From: Slackia sp. ZJ119
GTDB lineage: Bacteria > Actinomycetota > Coriobacteriia > Coriobacteriales > Eggerthellaceae
NCBI RefSeq assembly: GCF_011039175.1
Contig: NZ_JAAKEN010000008.1
Coordinates: 78,333 to 142,332, forward strand
Direction of reading: 5' to 3'
DNA: 64,000 nucleotides
The position numbers and the translations under genes were made by a program. Shown piece by piece: positions 1 to 13,100 of this stretch. The notes under the pieces are model-generated. The model did not search any database. It worked only from the letters and a program-made list of their open reading frames with translations, and was not told the DNA's origin. Every line of letters begins with the position of its first letter. Positions within the stretch are counted from its first letter, which is position 1.

Positions 1-1137
1 TTCGGCAACGACGCCTACACCGTGGCCAAGTACAACGAGAAGAACGGCTCGAGCGGCAACCAGCGGCAGAACGACCGCACGTTCGTCATTCCCGAGTCGT
101 ACTACGACGCGGCTGCCGGCGCGGTCGCCCTGCTCACGCCGAACACCATCACCACGACTTCCCAACAGACGGTCAACGGCAAGAAGGAAACGGTCACGAC
201 AGTCAAAGACGACCCGCGCAAGGGCGAGTACTCCTTCGACAACCTGCCGACCCGCTACGTCCGCGCCTACGTGCCCGGCACGGCGGCGACGGCGGCCGAG
301 GGAGACAATCCGGCCACTCCGGCGACGCAGCCTTTGATCGCTGCCGAATACCTGGCCGGCTACACGGTCGAGGTGAAGGGCGGCACCGATGGCGACGCCA
401 TCCACGGCCTGCCCGCGTCGCCCGTGCAGGTGGACACGACCGACAAGGACCGCGACAGCTCCAAGGCCATCAGCGCCCTGCGGGCTTCCGGCAACACGAC
501 GGAGAACTTCGCCGACTACGTCGACGGCAACTACCCGGTGCGCTGGAACGAGCTGACCACGCAAAACGTGAAGACCGAAACCATCGACCTTGGCCAGGAC
601 GAGACGCCCGAAGGCGAAGGCGAGAAGACCGAGCAGGGCGACGTCAACCTGCAGTCCGAGACCGGCGGCGCCGGCGAAGGCCAGACCGGCACCGAAGGCG
701 GCACCGAGGGCGGCGCTGACGATGAAGCCGACCAGGTGACCATTACCACGGTGACGAAGGCCACCCTCGACGGCAAGATCATCCTGGCGGGCCTGGGCAC
801 GGAGGAATCCGGCGACGCCACGCTGGCGGCTGCCGGCACCGACGCGACAGCCGACGCGTTGCAAGCCAGCGAAGAAGCTGAAGACCAGAAAGCGGCGCAG
901 CGGCTCCGCTTCAAGGCGCACGGCACGTCGCCGTGGTTCTACCAGCGCCAGACGCGCACCCCGGCCGCCGAAAACACGCCGGTCGCCCTGGACAACGCCA
1001 CGGGCCTGGTGCCTCGCGACATCGAGGCCGCGACCGAAGCGAACGCCGCCAAGGATCAGACCGTCTTCTTCGACTGGTCGATCGGCCGCAACGAGACGCG
1101 CATGAACGCCGGCTTCGCCGAATACGGCTTGGCCAAG
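1..1137 (+). repeat. Partial D-type SdrD_B-like unit at the window edge
   Basis: This stretch carries the second half of a D-type unit: FGNDAYT, YSFDNLPTRY, EYLAGYTVEV, YPVRWNE, LDGKIILAG and the closing NAGF signature just before the next domain at 1138. The same ordered motifs are found in the later D units starting at 6178, 11614, 17800, 22954 and 28720, so its missing front half lies upstream of the window. Confidence 0.8.
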
Positions 1138-4100
1138 GTGACCGGCAAGGTGTGGGAAGACGGCAACTTCGACGGCATCTTGAACCCGGGCGAGAAGGTC
1201 ATCGACAAGACGTGGCTGACCATCACGCAGTGGTTCTTCGTGCCGGCCGACGAGAAGGACGTCATCGCCGCTTTGCGCGCCGACGACCGCTTCGAGATGG
1301 ACGACCACTTCGAGAAGGTCCAAAACGACGCCGGCGAGACGCTCACCGGCGTGTGGGCGCATGCGATCAACGCCGAAATCGACCAGGACGCGACGGTGAG
1401 TGCGGACGCGACGAAAGAGGGCTACCAGGGTTGGAAGCTGAAGAGCAACCCGGTGTCCACGTTCCTGCGCCAGAACAAGAAGCCCAACAGCGAAACGGGC
1501 ATCTACGAGTTCAAGAACCTGCCGAGCTACGTGTACCTGTTGACGCGCACCGAGGGCGCCGAAGAGGACCAGGTCACGAAGATCGGGGCCAATGCGAACA
1601 GCTTGGCGGTCCTGCAGCCCAACGACGAGCCTGAAGCCATGGTGAACCTGGCGACGAAGACCATGGGCGTTGCCAGCGACACGGCGACCGGGACGTACCA
1701 GCCCAAGCAGGCCGACGCCGCCGCCATCGACCACATTTACATGACGGGCTACCGCATCGAAATGGAGCAGGTCATGCCGCAGTACGGCCTGACGTCGGCC
1801 CATATCGGCGTGAACCTGGACAAGAAGTTCACGGCAGAGCAGGGCGAGGCCATCGTGGTCGACACGGCCGGCGACGCGCTGCCCGAAGACGCAGACTCCG
1901 ACGCCGTGGTCGAGAAGACCACTGCGACGGTGTATGTGGACACGCTGGGCGACGAGTACACGAAGAAGACGGTGTACGTTGTTGGCACAGGCGACAGCGA
2001 GACCGAGGTGGAGAACCCGACGCCGGTGCGCGTGTTCACGAAGAAGGCAGAAGGCGATGCGGGGACTGATACGAAGTACTGGAAAGCTACCAAGTACTTT
2101 AATGCCAGCGACGTGGCATACGACGAAGCTGCCGAAGGCCGCACCGCCGAGCAGGTCTACGTGTCCAACGAGACCACCAACAACATCTACCGTCCCGAGA
2201 CGCGCTACGCCGATGCGAAGGGCGTCGAGTACCAGAAGCGGACGGTGTACGAGAACGCTGACGGCGACCGCGTGGAAGCTTCCGCCGAAGGCGCCACGGC
2301 AAAGACCGTCTACGTCGCCACCGACGACACCGGCAAGGAATACCGCGGCAAGCCCAAAGACCTGAAGACCAAGACCGTGTACGTGAACGGCGGCAAGGTG
2401 TTCTGGCCGCTCGACCCCTCGCTCGAAAGCGAGACGGTCTACCGCGATGCGAACGGCACCGACTGCACGCCGAAGGCCGTGTACGTCCGCGTCGATGACG
2501 AGGCCATCCGCTACAACGGCGACACAGATGATCTGCGCGAAGAGACGGCGGTCACCAGCTCGAAGATAGCGCTGACCGAGGAGTTCTTCGATGACACCTT
2601 CACCGTGAAGGACGGCAAGCCGACCATCACCCACGACGACCGCCTGACCAAGAACAACCACAAGTGGCGCATGGACGGCTACGTCATCGTGGCCAAGCAG
2701 GGCGACGACGACCGCGACGGCAAGCGCAACAACGACTACCAGTACAACCAGGACTACAACAAGATCAAGTACGACTATGCCTGCCCGGTGAACGTGCAGC
2801 GCGGCGGCGAAGCAGGCCTGCTGAACATCCCGCGCGGCTCGCTGCAAGGCGACGTGTGGGACGACACCGGCAAGCGCGTGTGGAAAGAAGAGAAGGAAGA
2901 GCACGCGTTTGACGACGCGTTCGAATACGACTACTCGACCGGCTACAACGGCTCGTTCGACGCAGGCGAGGCCGGCATTCCGAACCAGGTCGTATACGTG
3001 ACGCAGTGGTACTGGGTGCCTGGGCGCACCGAACAGCAGGGCGACGAGCCCGTGCCCGGCCAGTGGGTCCGCAACACCTCGTTCGGCTCTGATTTGTACA
3101 CGTCGAACTTGGCCAACGTGAACTACGACGTGAGCCAGACCGTGCCCTACGTCTTCGACCTCAACCGCGAGATCGAAGAGAAGGACGATCCGTTCGCAGC
3201 CATGCGCTTTGCCAGCAACAGCAATCCCAACAAGCTGCTCGACTACGCCGACAAGGGTGCGGGCGTGCTGCAGGTGCTCACGAACGACAAGGGCAACTAC
3301 CATGTGGGCAACCTGCCGACCTTGTACATCGCCGACGACGGCACGTTCCACCTGGCCGCCTACCGCGTCGAGCTGGCCGACCTGTACAGCCAGTCCGAGG
3401 CCAACGAGGTCGACGGCACGGACAACACGTGGGAGCTCACGCGCTACCACCACACCACCGGCGACGTGACCGCCAAGGTGGGAGCCGAGATGGCCAAGCT
3501 GGACGATCCTGACAACGCAGAGGGCGCCAAGAGGAAGAACGAGGTCATCGAGGCCTACATCGCCCAGCAGGTGCAGGCAAAGATCCTGGAGAAGAAAGAG
3601 CACGATCTGCCGGCGATCATCGAGGCGTATCGCGACGTCGTGAAGACCGATGCCATGACGGCGGGCGCCACGGTCACGTTCGACGACCACTCGACGTGGA
3701 CCATCCCGCTTGACAAGCTGCTGTCCAACGACGACTGGCGCAACCTGCGAAGCGACAACAAGCTGACGAAGAACATCGTTGAACTGGGCAACCTCTACGA
3801 GAAGCACCTGGAAGAGACCAAGGGCGACGAGTTCTATAAGAGTATCAAGTTCGCAAATGGTATCGATGGCGCCACCAAGGAAGCCACCGTTACGGCGGCG
3901 CTTGCGGCCGAGCGGGAGAGGCTCACGCGCGAGTACCAGAAGAACTCTGCCAAGGTCAGCATCGACAACGAGTCCGCGTCGATCATCGACGACTCCGACG
4001 TGGCCACCGCCGTGCGCACGGCCAAGGCCGAGGGCGCGGGCGGCTACGCCATCGCCAGCCGCGTGGGCAACGACACGGTGGGCATGGCCTCCGACGGCAC

Positions 4101-7100
4101 GAACGCCGACAGCGTTGAGACCACGCGCACCACGCGTTCCAACAACGGCCAGGTCATCTTGGCCCAGCCGGTGCGCCAGGGCACGTATACCTACGAAACG
4201 GCCAATACGCTTTCGCGCACCATCGAAGAGTACCTGGTGGACGAAGAGACCGGCCGCTGGGAGTTCGACGAAAGCATCGTAGGGGAAGACAGGCGCAGGC
4301 ACGAGCCGGTCGTCTACAACTACGAGTACATCAAGACGGCGAAGACGAACGGCGACGTGGTCACGGGCGAGGTCGTGGAGAACGTCAACGGCAAAGACGA
4401 GACCAAGCGCGTGAACGTGAAGGCCAACGAGGGCGCGATGGTCGAGCTGCCGGCCGGCCAGGGCATGGGCACAGGCGTGGAGACCTACGACTTCATGGCC
4501 GCCCAGCTTGACGCGGCCGAGGCGGGCGACGTGGGCGAGGTGAACCAGCCCACGCAGTCCATCAGCGGTTACGCCTGGTTCGACTACGACAACGACGGCA
4601 AGTACGGCCAAACCAAGCCCGTGCAGGCCACCGATGCCAACGGCAAGCCCGTGTTCGACAACGGCCAGCCGGTCTACGAAACGCTGAAGGACGCCGGCGG
4701 CGACGTGCTGCGCGACGCCAACGGCGAGGCAGTGTACAAGACCGAAAAGGCCGATCCGCTCGAGAAGGCCGCCGAAAACATCGAAGTGGTGCTGGAACGC
4801 TACTACCAGGTGGCGCTGCAGGCCGCAGACGGCACCTACGTGGCGGCCGAAAAGCAGACCGACGGCACCTACAAGGCGTCGGAGAGTCCGGGCGAGGTCG
4901 ACTGGACGCGCGACGAGGACTGGGCCGACAACTGGGCCGAGTACGACGCCGACCCGACCATGGGCCTGAGGAAGTACAAGCTTGACGAGTTCGGCAAGCG
5001 GATCCCGGTGCTGAACGACAAGAATGAGCAGGTGGCGGACGAGCTGGGCAACCCGGTCTACGAAGTGGTGCCCGGCCGCCAGACTGCGACGGACGAGAAC
5101 GGCACCTTCGTCTTCGAGAACCTGCCGAGCCACAACGTGCAAGACGCCGTCATCGAATACATGGACAAGGACGGCAACCTGTACGACCGCACCGTGACCA
5201 TCACGAAGAGCGAGCCGGAAAACGCGAACGAAAAGCCCAAGCCGGTCGTCACGGTCACGTTCAAGAAGAACGACAAGGAGGCCGTCAGCCACAGCGGACT
5301 GGACAAGGAAAGCATCTACGTGAACGCCGCAGGCGTCCAGCTGGAAGGCGACGCGCTGAAGCTGGCGCTTGAAGTCGAAAATCGGGATCAGAACGACCCG
5401 TTGAAGAAGGTCACCGAGATCTTCCAGGTGACGCAGCCCATCATCAAGCTGTACGGCTATCGGGCCCGCGTCGTGAACGAGGACGTGCACGACCATGCCG
5501 TGGGCGTGGCGAAGTACCTGCAGGGCGACGACTACACGCGCGATTCCGACCTCATCTACGAAAACGGCTATCTGATGGCGCCCAAGCAATACGACGTGCT
5601 GCTGAACGTCGTCACCGAGGAAAGCCCCTCGTCGAACCACCTGGCGGCGCCCACGTCGGCCAACATGAACAACAACACGGCCGACCGCTACGCCGTGGCG
5701 CGTTTCGGCACGGACGAGCAGAAGACCCTGCGTGACGCCGCGATCGCGGCCGCCGAGCAGGCCGTGGCCGCCGCGAAGGCGGATCGCGACGCAGCGAAGA
5801 CCGCATACGAAGCGGTGAAGGACGATGCGAGCAAGACCACTGCTGAGATCGGTGCGGCGAAGACGACGCTGGACGCGGCCGAAGACGCTGTGGTCGCGAA
5901 GCTGACCGCCCTTGCTGTTGCCGAGGCGGCCGGTCCCGACTTGCCGCTGCAGGTGATGGACGAGCAGGTGACTAGGGACAACAAGTCCAAGTTCGTGAGG
6001 ACGAGCATGTCGGAGATCGTCAACGTGGACGGCCGTGCCACCGCGCAGCTGGTGGATGGAGTGTTCTCCAATATGGAAGGAACGCCGGTTGGTACCGACG
6101 TCGCCGTCTACGACCTGGGCAGCGGTGCCGACCGCGCGTCGAACGACGCCGGCCTGCTGCCGCCTCCCGAGGCGAAGATCGAAGGCATCGTGTTCAACGA
6201 TTCCAACTACGACGGCCTGGTGACGAAGACCGAGACTGCGACGGAGACGAAGAAGGCCGATGACTTTACAGCCGAAGAACACAACGAAGATGGCAGCGTG
6301 CGCGTAGGCGAAACGACCGAAGAGGTTGACGACTACACCACGATCAAGAAGAACGTGGTGCACAACCCGGCCGTTCCTGCGTCCGAAGGCGTCGAGGCGA
6401 AGGAAGAGTCCTACACCGTCACCACCACGACCACCACGCTGGAAGAAGGCTACGCCGGCAAGAGCGTGTACCTGAAGCAGTGGTACTACGTGCCGGCCGA
6501 TCCGAACTTCGAATTTGACACAGAAGACGAGATCATGCCGATTGCCGAAGGCGAGACGCAGAAGGGCCACACCACGCTGGCCGAGGCGCTCGACGCCCTT
6601 GAAACGTCGAACGAAACGATCTGCCAAGACAAACTGAAAGACATCGAAGGCGATACAAACAAGTCTGTCACGCAAAAGAAGGCCGCCAGCGCTGCGGCGC
6701 TGGCGGAGCGCGACGAGGCTCTCGCTAACGGCTACAAGAACCTGTACGCCAAGGCCACTGGCATCGACCTCGCGGGATACACGTGGGGCGAAGAGGTCAT
6801 GCTCGCCAGCAGCGGCAACGGGCTGTGGGTGCAGAACAAGACGTTCGGCAACGACAAGTACACGCATGCCAAGCATGCTCGCGACTCGGTAGACGCCTGC
6901 AAGGATCACAACCTGTACGCGTCCGAGATCTTCGGCTACGGCGCCTCGGCGCTGGCTGACGGCCGCGTGCGCGTCACCACGACCGACGGCACCGTCGAGA
7001 CGACCGACGGCGTCGCCGCCGCCCCGAAGGGCCACTACCGCTTCGGCATGCTGCCGACCCGTTACGTGAAGCCGCGCGAAACCAAGCCGATCTACTTCGA

Positions 7101-10100
7101 CCTGGACGGCAACACGATCACTGCCGAGAAAGCCGAAGAGCTGAAGAATGCGGGCAAGCGGGACGAATACCGCGTCTGCCGCAAGACGACCAAGTCCGCC
7201 GCCGAATACCTGGCCGGCTACACGGTGGAGATCGAGGGCCATGCCGATACGGACGTCACGTCCATGAACGGCATGCCGGCCACGCGCCTGCAGGTGGACG
7301 CAGCAGGCCGGGAGACCAACGAGCCGAGCACGGTCGACCAGTTCAATTCCACGGCTGCGAGCGCCTACCAGAACACCCGCCCCGTCTACACCGACGGCGA
7401 CTATCCGGTGCGCTGGAACGAGTTCACCGTGCAGGAGCACTACCAGGTGAAGCTTGAGACCTCAAAGACCGTCAAGAACGAAAAGGGCGAAGACGAAACC
7501 GTCACCGTGCCGGCCGTGTTCGCCGACAAGGCCACGCTCGACGGCCGCATCATCCTGGCTTCGAAGACCGTCGCGGATCCCAGCAAGTACGAAGGCAACA
7601 CGCCCGCGCACTACATCGTGAACGCCACCGGCAAGAAGCTGGAAGACGAAACCGACACCAATGCAGTCGAGGTCTCCTTCGACTACTCCGCGCCGCAGGA
7701 CGAGCTGCGCATGCACGCCGGCTTCGGCCTGTTCTTGAAGAAGACGACCATTTCCGGCAAGGTGTGGTACGACAACGACTTCGACGGCATCCGCGAAGAC
7801 GAGGACTATGAGGAGAAGAAGGCGCAAGGCAAGTCCGGTAACAGTACTAAGACCGGAGAAAATACTAATACGCAAGCAGGTACGGCAACAAACCCAGGTA
7901 CGGATGCCGGAACGCAACCTGCGGAAGGCCCGCTCTACGACCGGGGCGTGAAGGACATGACCGTCCGTCTGCAGCAGCGCTACTGGGTGCCGAACGGCAA
8001 CCCGGGCAGCGCGGTGTTCGTGCCCGAAGGCGACTGGCGTGCCGTGGGCGAAGACGGCAAGAAGGCCGGCTACACGCTCGTGTACGGCAGCCCGACCACG
8101 GTGCTGGGCGCTTGGGTCGACGTGCCCGACGAGTGGTTCGTCATCGACGCCCGCACGCAGACGTTCTTGGACCACAACGCGTCGTGGTGGGGCCCGGTGT
8201 ACTACCAGGACTACTACCGCAGGGACGGCGACCGGCGCGTGCTTGACGACGCGTCCGGCGTCGGCCGCCCGGGCAGGGACGACAAGGGCGTGACGTGGCC
8301 GCTCGTGCCGCAAAACGGCGGAGCCGTCGGGCCGACCGACATCGACACCGAGACGAACGGCCACTATGACGTGACCGACGAAAACGGCGACTACGAATTC
8401 AAGAACCTGCCCGGCTACGTGTACCTTGACACGGGCAGCCGCTACGGCCGCATCTACCAGCCGGGCAACAGCCGCGCGACGGACGGCCAGGAGAATCCGC
8501 AGTTCCTGACCCCGTTCGAGAACCAGAACGAGGTGGGCTCCGACAAGATGTTCCTGGCGTCGTACCGCGTGACGCTTGACGAAGTGGCGCCCCACTACTC
8601 GCTCACGCAGCTGCACATGGGCATCAAGGCCGAGACGACCACCATCAGCAAGGACAAAACGACCGGCAACTACGAGATCAACCGCGGCAGCGAGATCGTC
8701 GATCCGAATAAGACTGGCGAGACGCGCAAGACGCGCGAGCGCCAGGACTCCGACGCCAAGCGCGACGAAGCCGGTGCCATCACCATGTACGAGGAATACT
8801 ACGACGGTGTGCTGACCGGCAACGCGCTCACCGGCACCACGGCCCCGTGGCGCACCGACGGCGCGGTCATCGTGTCCGACATCGCCGTGCCGGGCGACGG
8901 CCACCAGTACGAGCGCAGCTATGGCAGCGGCTACACCGCCGCCGTGGACTACGACGCTCCCAAGCCGCTGGCCGCTCAGGCCGCCGGCGACGCGGGCCTC
9001 TACCGGGTGCCGCGCGGCCGCATCCAGGGCCTGCTGTGGAACGATGGCCACTACGGATCCGACGACGCCCGCACCTACAACGGCTGCCAGGACACCGGCG
9101 AGCCGGGCCTGGCCAACCAGAAGGTCAACCTGACGCAGTGGTACTACGTGCCGGTCGAGCTGGCTGGCGCCACCGCCATTGAGAAGCCTGCAGAAGACGC
9201 ACCCGCAGAGCAGACCGTCGTGTATGAGAACGCCCTGAAAGAGCGCTTCAACGCGCTGCTTGAGGCTGCGCACATCGCCGTGGTGAAGGGCTACAACGCC
9301 GTGCCTGACACGACGAGCGAACGCAGCGACGGCACGCGCGAAACCGACAAGGTCGACCTGCTGCAAGCGGCGCTCAACACGCCGGGGCCGGAAGTCTACT
9401 ACAGCGGCATGACCACGGCCGAGAAGCTTGACAAGATGGTCGATCTGGTGCAAGCGGCGATCAAGGAGGCGAAGGATAATCACACTACCATCACCACAAC
9501 CGACGCCGAGCTGAACGCCCTTATCAACGATTACCTGGCAATGAACGCGGACAAGCAGGAAGCGGCCGAAAAGGCCTTCGACGACCGCTCCGATGAAGAC
9601 AAGCTGTACATCCTCGAAATGATCGTCGATCCTAAGACGGTCGAATGGACCGCCAAGCTGACCCGCACCCAGATGCTGCGCGTGCTTGAGGCCCAGGCCG
9701 GCACCATCGTGGTGGACGAGGCCGACGTGGAGATGGACGAGAGCATGGAAGGCCTGTGGGTGCGCAACACCCGCTTCGGCGACGACCGCTACACCGGCAA
9801 CGGCGATCTGCGCCACGCCTACATCACCGACGGCCTGACCAGCAACATCACCAACGGCATGACCGGCGATCCGCTGCCGCGCGGCAGAAACGGCGTCGTG
9901 ACCATGCGCACGGGCTCCGGCGACAACCTGGGCGTGTACCTGTTCGGCAACGTGCCGACCGCGTACGTGACCGATGACGACGAGTACTACCTGGCTGCCT
10001 ACCGCGTGTCGCTGACCGAGACGAACCACACGAAGAACCCCGACGGGTCCGACAACGAATGGCTGCTCACGCGCTTCCAGGTGGCTCAAGCTGCCACGGA

Positions 10101-13100
10101 CGCCGGCAGCTCCGTCCAAGCCGTGTCTGCCGGCCTGGATTCCGACGCCGAAGACGTGCCCATGGACGGGTCTGACATCAAGGTCACCGGCAATTGGGAG
10201 AAGACCGAGACGACCGGCACGGGCGATGCCGCGACGAGCACGAAGGTCAAGGTGCGCCGCGCCAACGACGGCCAGGTCATCTTGGCCAAGCGCGTGGACG
10301 TTCCCGCCACCGGCGACGACAAGCCGCACCAGCTGGCGTCGTACGTGGCCGTGCCGACCGGTGACGCCATGGACACCGACGAGGCGGCCCTGTACGACTG
10401 GACGAAGCTCGTCAAGAAGGACGACCCCCTGAACACGTCCGAGAACATCCTGGGCGAGGGCCTGGTCGACGGCGGCGACGTGGGCGAGGTGAAGGCCCCG
10501 GTCCAGAGCATCACCGGCAAGCTGTGGTTCGACGAGTCCAACGACGGCCTGCGTGGTATGGTGGGCGAAGACGCCGACGCCCGCAAAGAAAAGCCCGCCG
10601 CCGGCTTCGCCGTGACGCTGGAGCGCTACTTCTACGTGGTCGGCTCCGGCCAGACGACGTGGCTGCGCGATGACGCGTGGACCGACCCGATCCAGAACCC
10701 CGAGTACTACAAGTACGTGACGAGCGGCGCCACGAAGAAGTATTCGTGGGCCACGCCGGCCGAATGGTCTGCCTACGACGACGCCCCAGCCACCACGGTG
10801 ACGGTGTCGGAAGGCAGCGCGTACGAAAAGGTCGCCGGCAGCGGCGAGTGGTACGCCACCGATATGGCCTATGACTTCGAGGGCGGCTTGGCCAGCGCCA
10901 ACACCTATGAACCCTTCGACGATCCCTACGACGGCAGCAGCACCTTGCACAACGATAAGCTGTTCACCACGTACGAGGTGACGCCGGACGATCCGGCAAC
11001 TGCGAACGAGGACGAGTTCGCGAAGACGTTCGATTCTTCCAACGCGGTCGTGCTGCGCACGACGGTCACGGAAGCCGACGGCACGTTCCGCTTCCCGAAC
11101 CTCAATTCGCAGGAACGCGTCGTGCTGCTGGATTCGCGCGGCAACGTGAAGCAGAAGGCAACGGTCATCTACGCCTACAAGGTGCGCGTGACCGACGAGC
11201 GTTACTGGGATCGCTACTACGGCACGGCCCGCTACCGCGTGCATGATCAGAAACCGTTCACGCCGGAAGGCGAGATGGAGCAGACTGAGAGCTACCCGAT
11301 CGACTCCGATCTGCTGTACGAAAACGGCTACCTGATGGCCGACAACGAATACGACGTGCTCATCGGCCAGGCCGACGAGAAAGAAGCGCCGAAGTCCAAC
11401 CGCATGAACGGCTTCGACCCGAACAACATGAACATGCAGCTCGACAAGAGCGCCCGTGCCAAGGTCATGGGCCGCTACACCGCTGAGACGACGACGTCCG
11501 GCGACGGCGACAAGCCGGCCATCACGACACCGGCCATGGTCCTCTACGACTTGGCGTTCGGCTCCGACCGCAAGTCCAACGACGGCGGCCTGCTCGAGCA
11601 GGAGCGCCAGAGCATTTCCGGCGTGCTATGGACCGACGCCGACACGGCGGCGACCGGCCTTACCGACACCGACTACGATGGCCTGTACCAGTCCAAGGGC
11701 GAAAACAAGCAGACCATCGAAAAGCCGCTGACGAACAAGCGCGTCGTGCTGAAGCAGTGGTACTACGTGCCGGCCGGCGAGGTCGAGATCGACGCGGACG
11801 CCGACGCTGCGACGAAGACCGCGGCGCTGGCGAAGGCAGCCGGCGTGGTCGTCATCGACGATTATGCAAAGCTTGACGACAAGCTGAAGGCCCTGGAGAA
11901 CGCCATCAAGGGCTTCGAAGACACGGAGGATGCGGGCAACAAGCGCATCAACCGGGCGTATTACGACTCGCTGCCCGTCGAAGACCAGAAAGACGCGAGT
12001 GGCAGCGTTACGCAAAAAGGCAAGATCACGGAGCTGAAGGAGCAGGCGGGAACCAAGCTGACCGATGCCGAGCGGACGGAGTATCTGATTCCTCTTCAGC
12101 CGGCTGCTGGCGGCGCGTCCACGCTCCCCAACCCGTACTATTACAACGACATCGACTGGGCCAAGCGTCTGAGCCTGTCCGACCTGCAGAAGACCGGCGT
12201 GCTGGAAGAGGCCGTCGGCAACCTGGACGCGATCGATTGGCCGAAGCAGCTCGACTGGAAAGATGAGCAGCTCATCGAATTCCTGCGCAACCAGATTGAC
12301 GACATGAACGCCGTTCCGTGGGCCGAACTGATGGGGATCCCCTATGACGAGCGCGTCGAGATCCTGAAACCGCACATCGGCTTCGTGTACATCGACGGCT
12401 ACGACACGATGCAGCCGAGCGAAAAGGCGGCCGAGCTTGAGAAGCTGCTGCCGAACCACAACAGCCTCTACTTCAAGGCGAAGGCGAGCGATGCGACGAC
12501 GCAGCTGAAAGCGCTCAAGAGCCAGGTGGATGGCTGGAACATGGCCGTTTACCGCTCGCTTGACGACTACAGCCGCGTCGATGCGCTTGCCGGCGTGCTG
12601 CAGAGCAAGGGCAGCTCGGCCAACGAAGCCTACTTCGAAGCTCTGTCGCCGCGCAAGCAGCTCGAGCAGCTCGAATCGCTCATCGACGTCGACGCGGTTG
12701 ATTGGGACGACGTGCTGGGTCTGTCGGGTGAGGGCAAGATTGCGGCCCTCGAAGCGTCGCTTGACTTCCCGGTCATGGCTTCGGCCGACGTGGCTCCCGC
12801 CAACGACGGCAAGGGCCTGTGGCTGCGCAACGTCACGTTCGGCAACGACCAGTACACGCGTGCGGCCAACGCTTCGGGCGTCAAATGGTTCAACACCATC
12901 TGGCGTATCGAGAACTCCACCTACGGCAACAACGGCCAGGTGTACACGCACACGTCCGACGGCAGCCTGAAGTTCACGCTGCCGGGCATCGAGCCGGCCG
13001 AGGAAGACACGACCGGCGGCACAACGGACGGCAACGACAACGGCGGCACGCCGGCTGCCGGATCTGACACCGAGCTGACGACGCCGGCGGTTCTGGCGGA

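Noticed and set aside
7462..11244. A 1,260-codon antisense frame within the giant gene
   Set aside because: Same in-register artefact of codon bias; no protein features.
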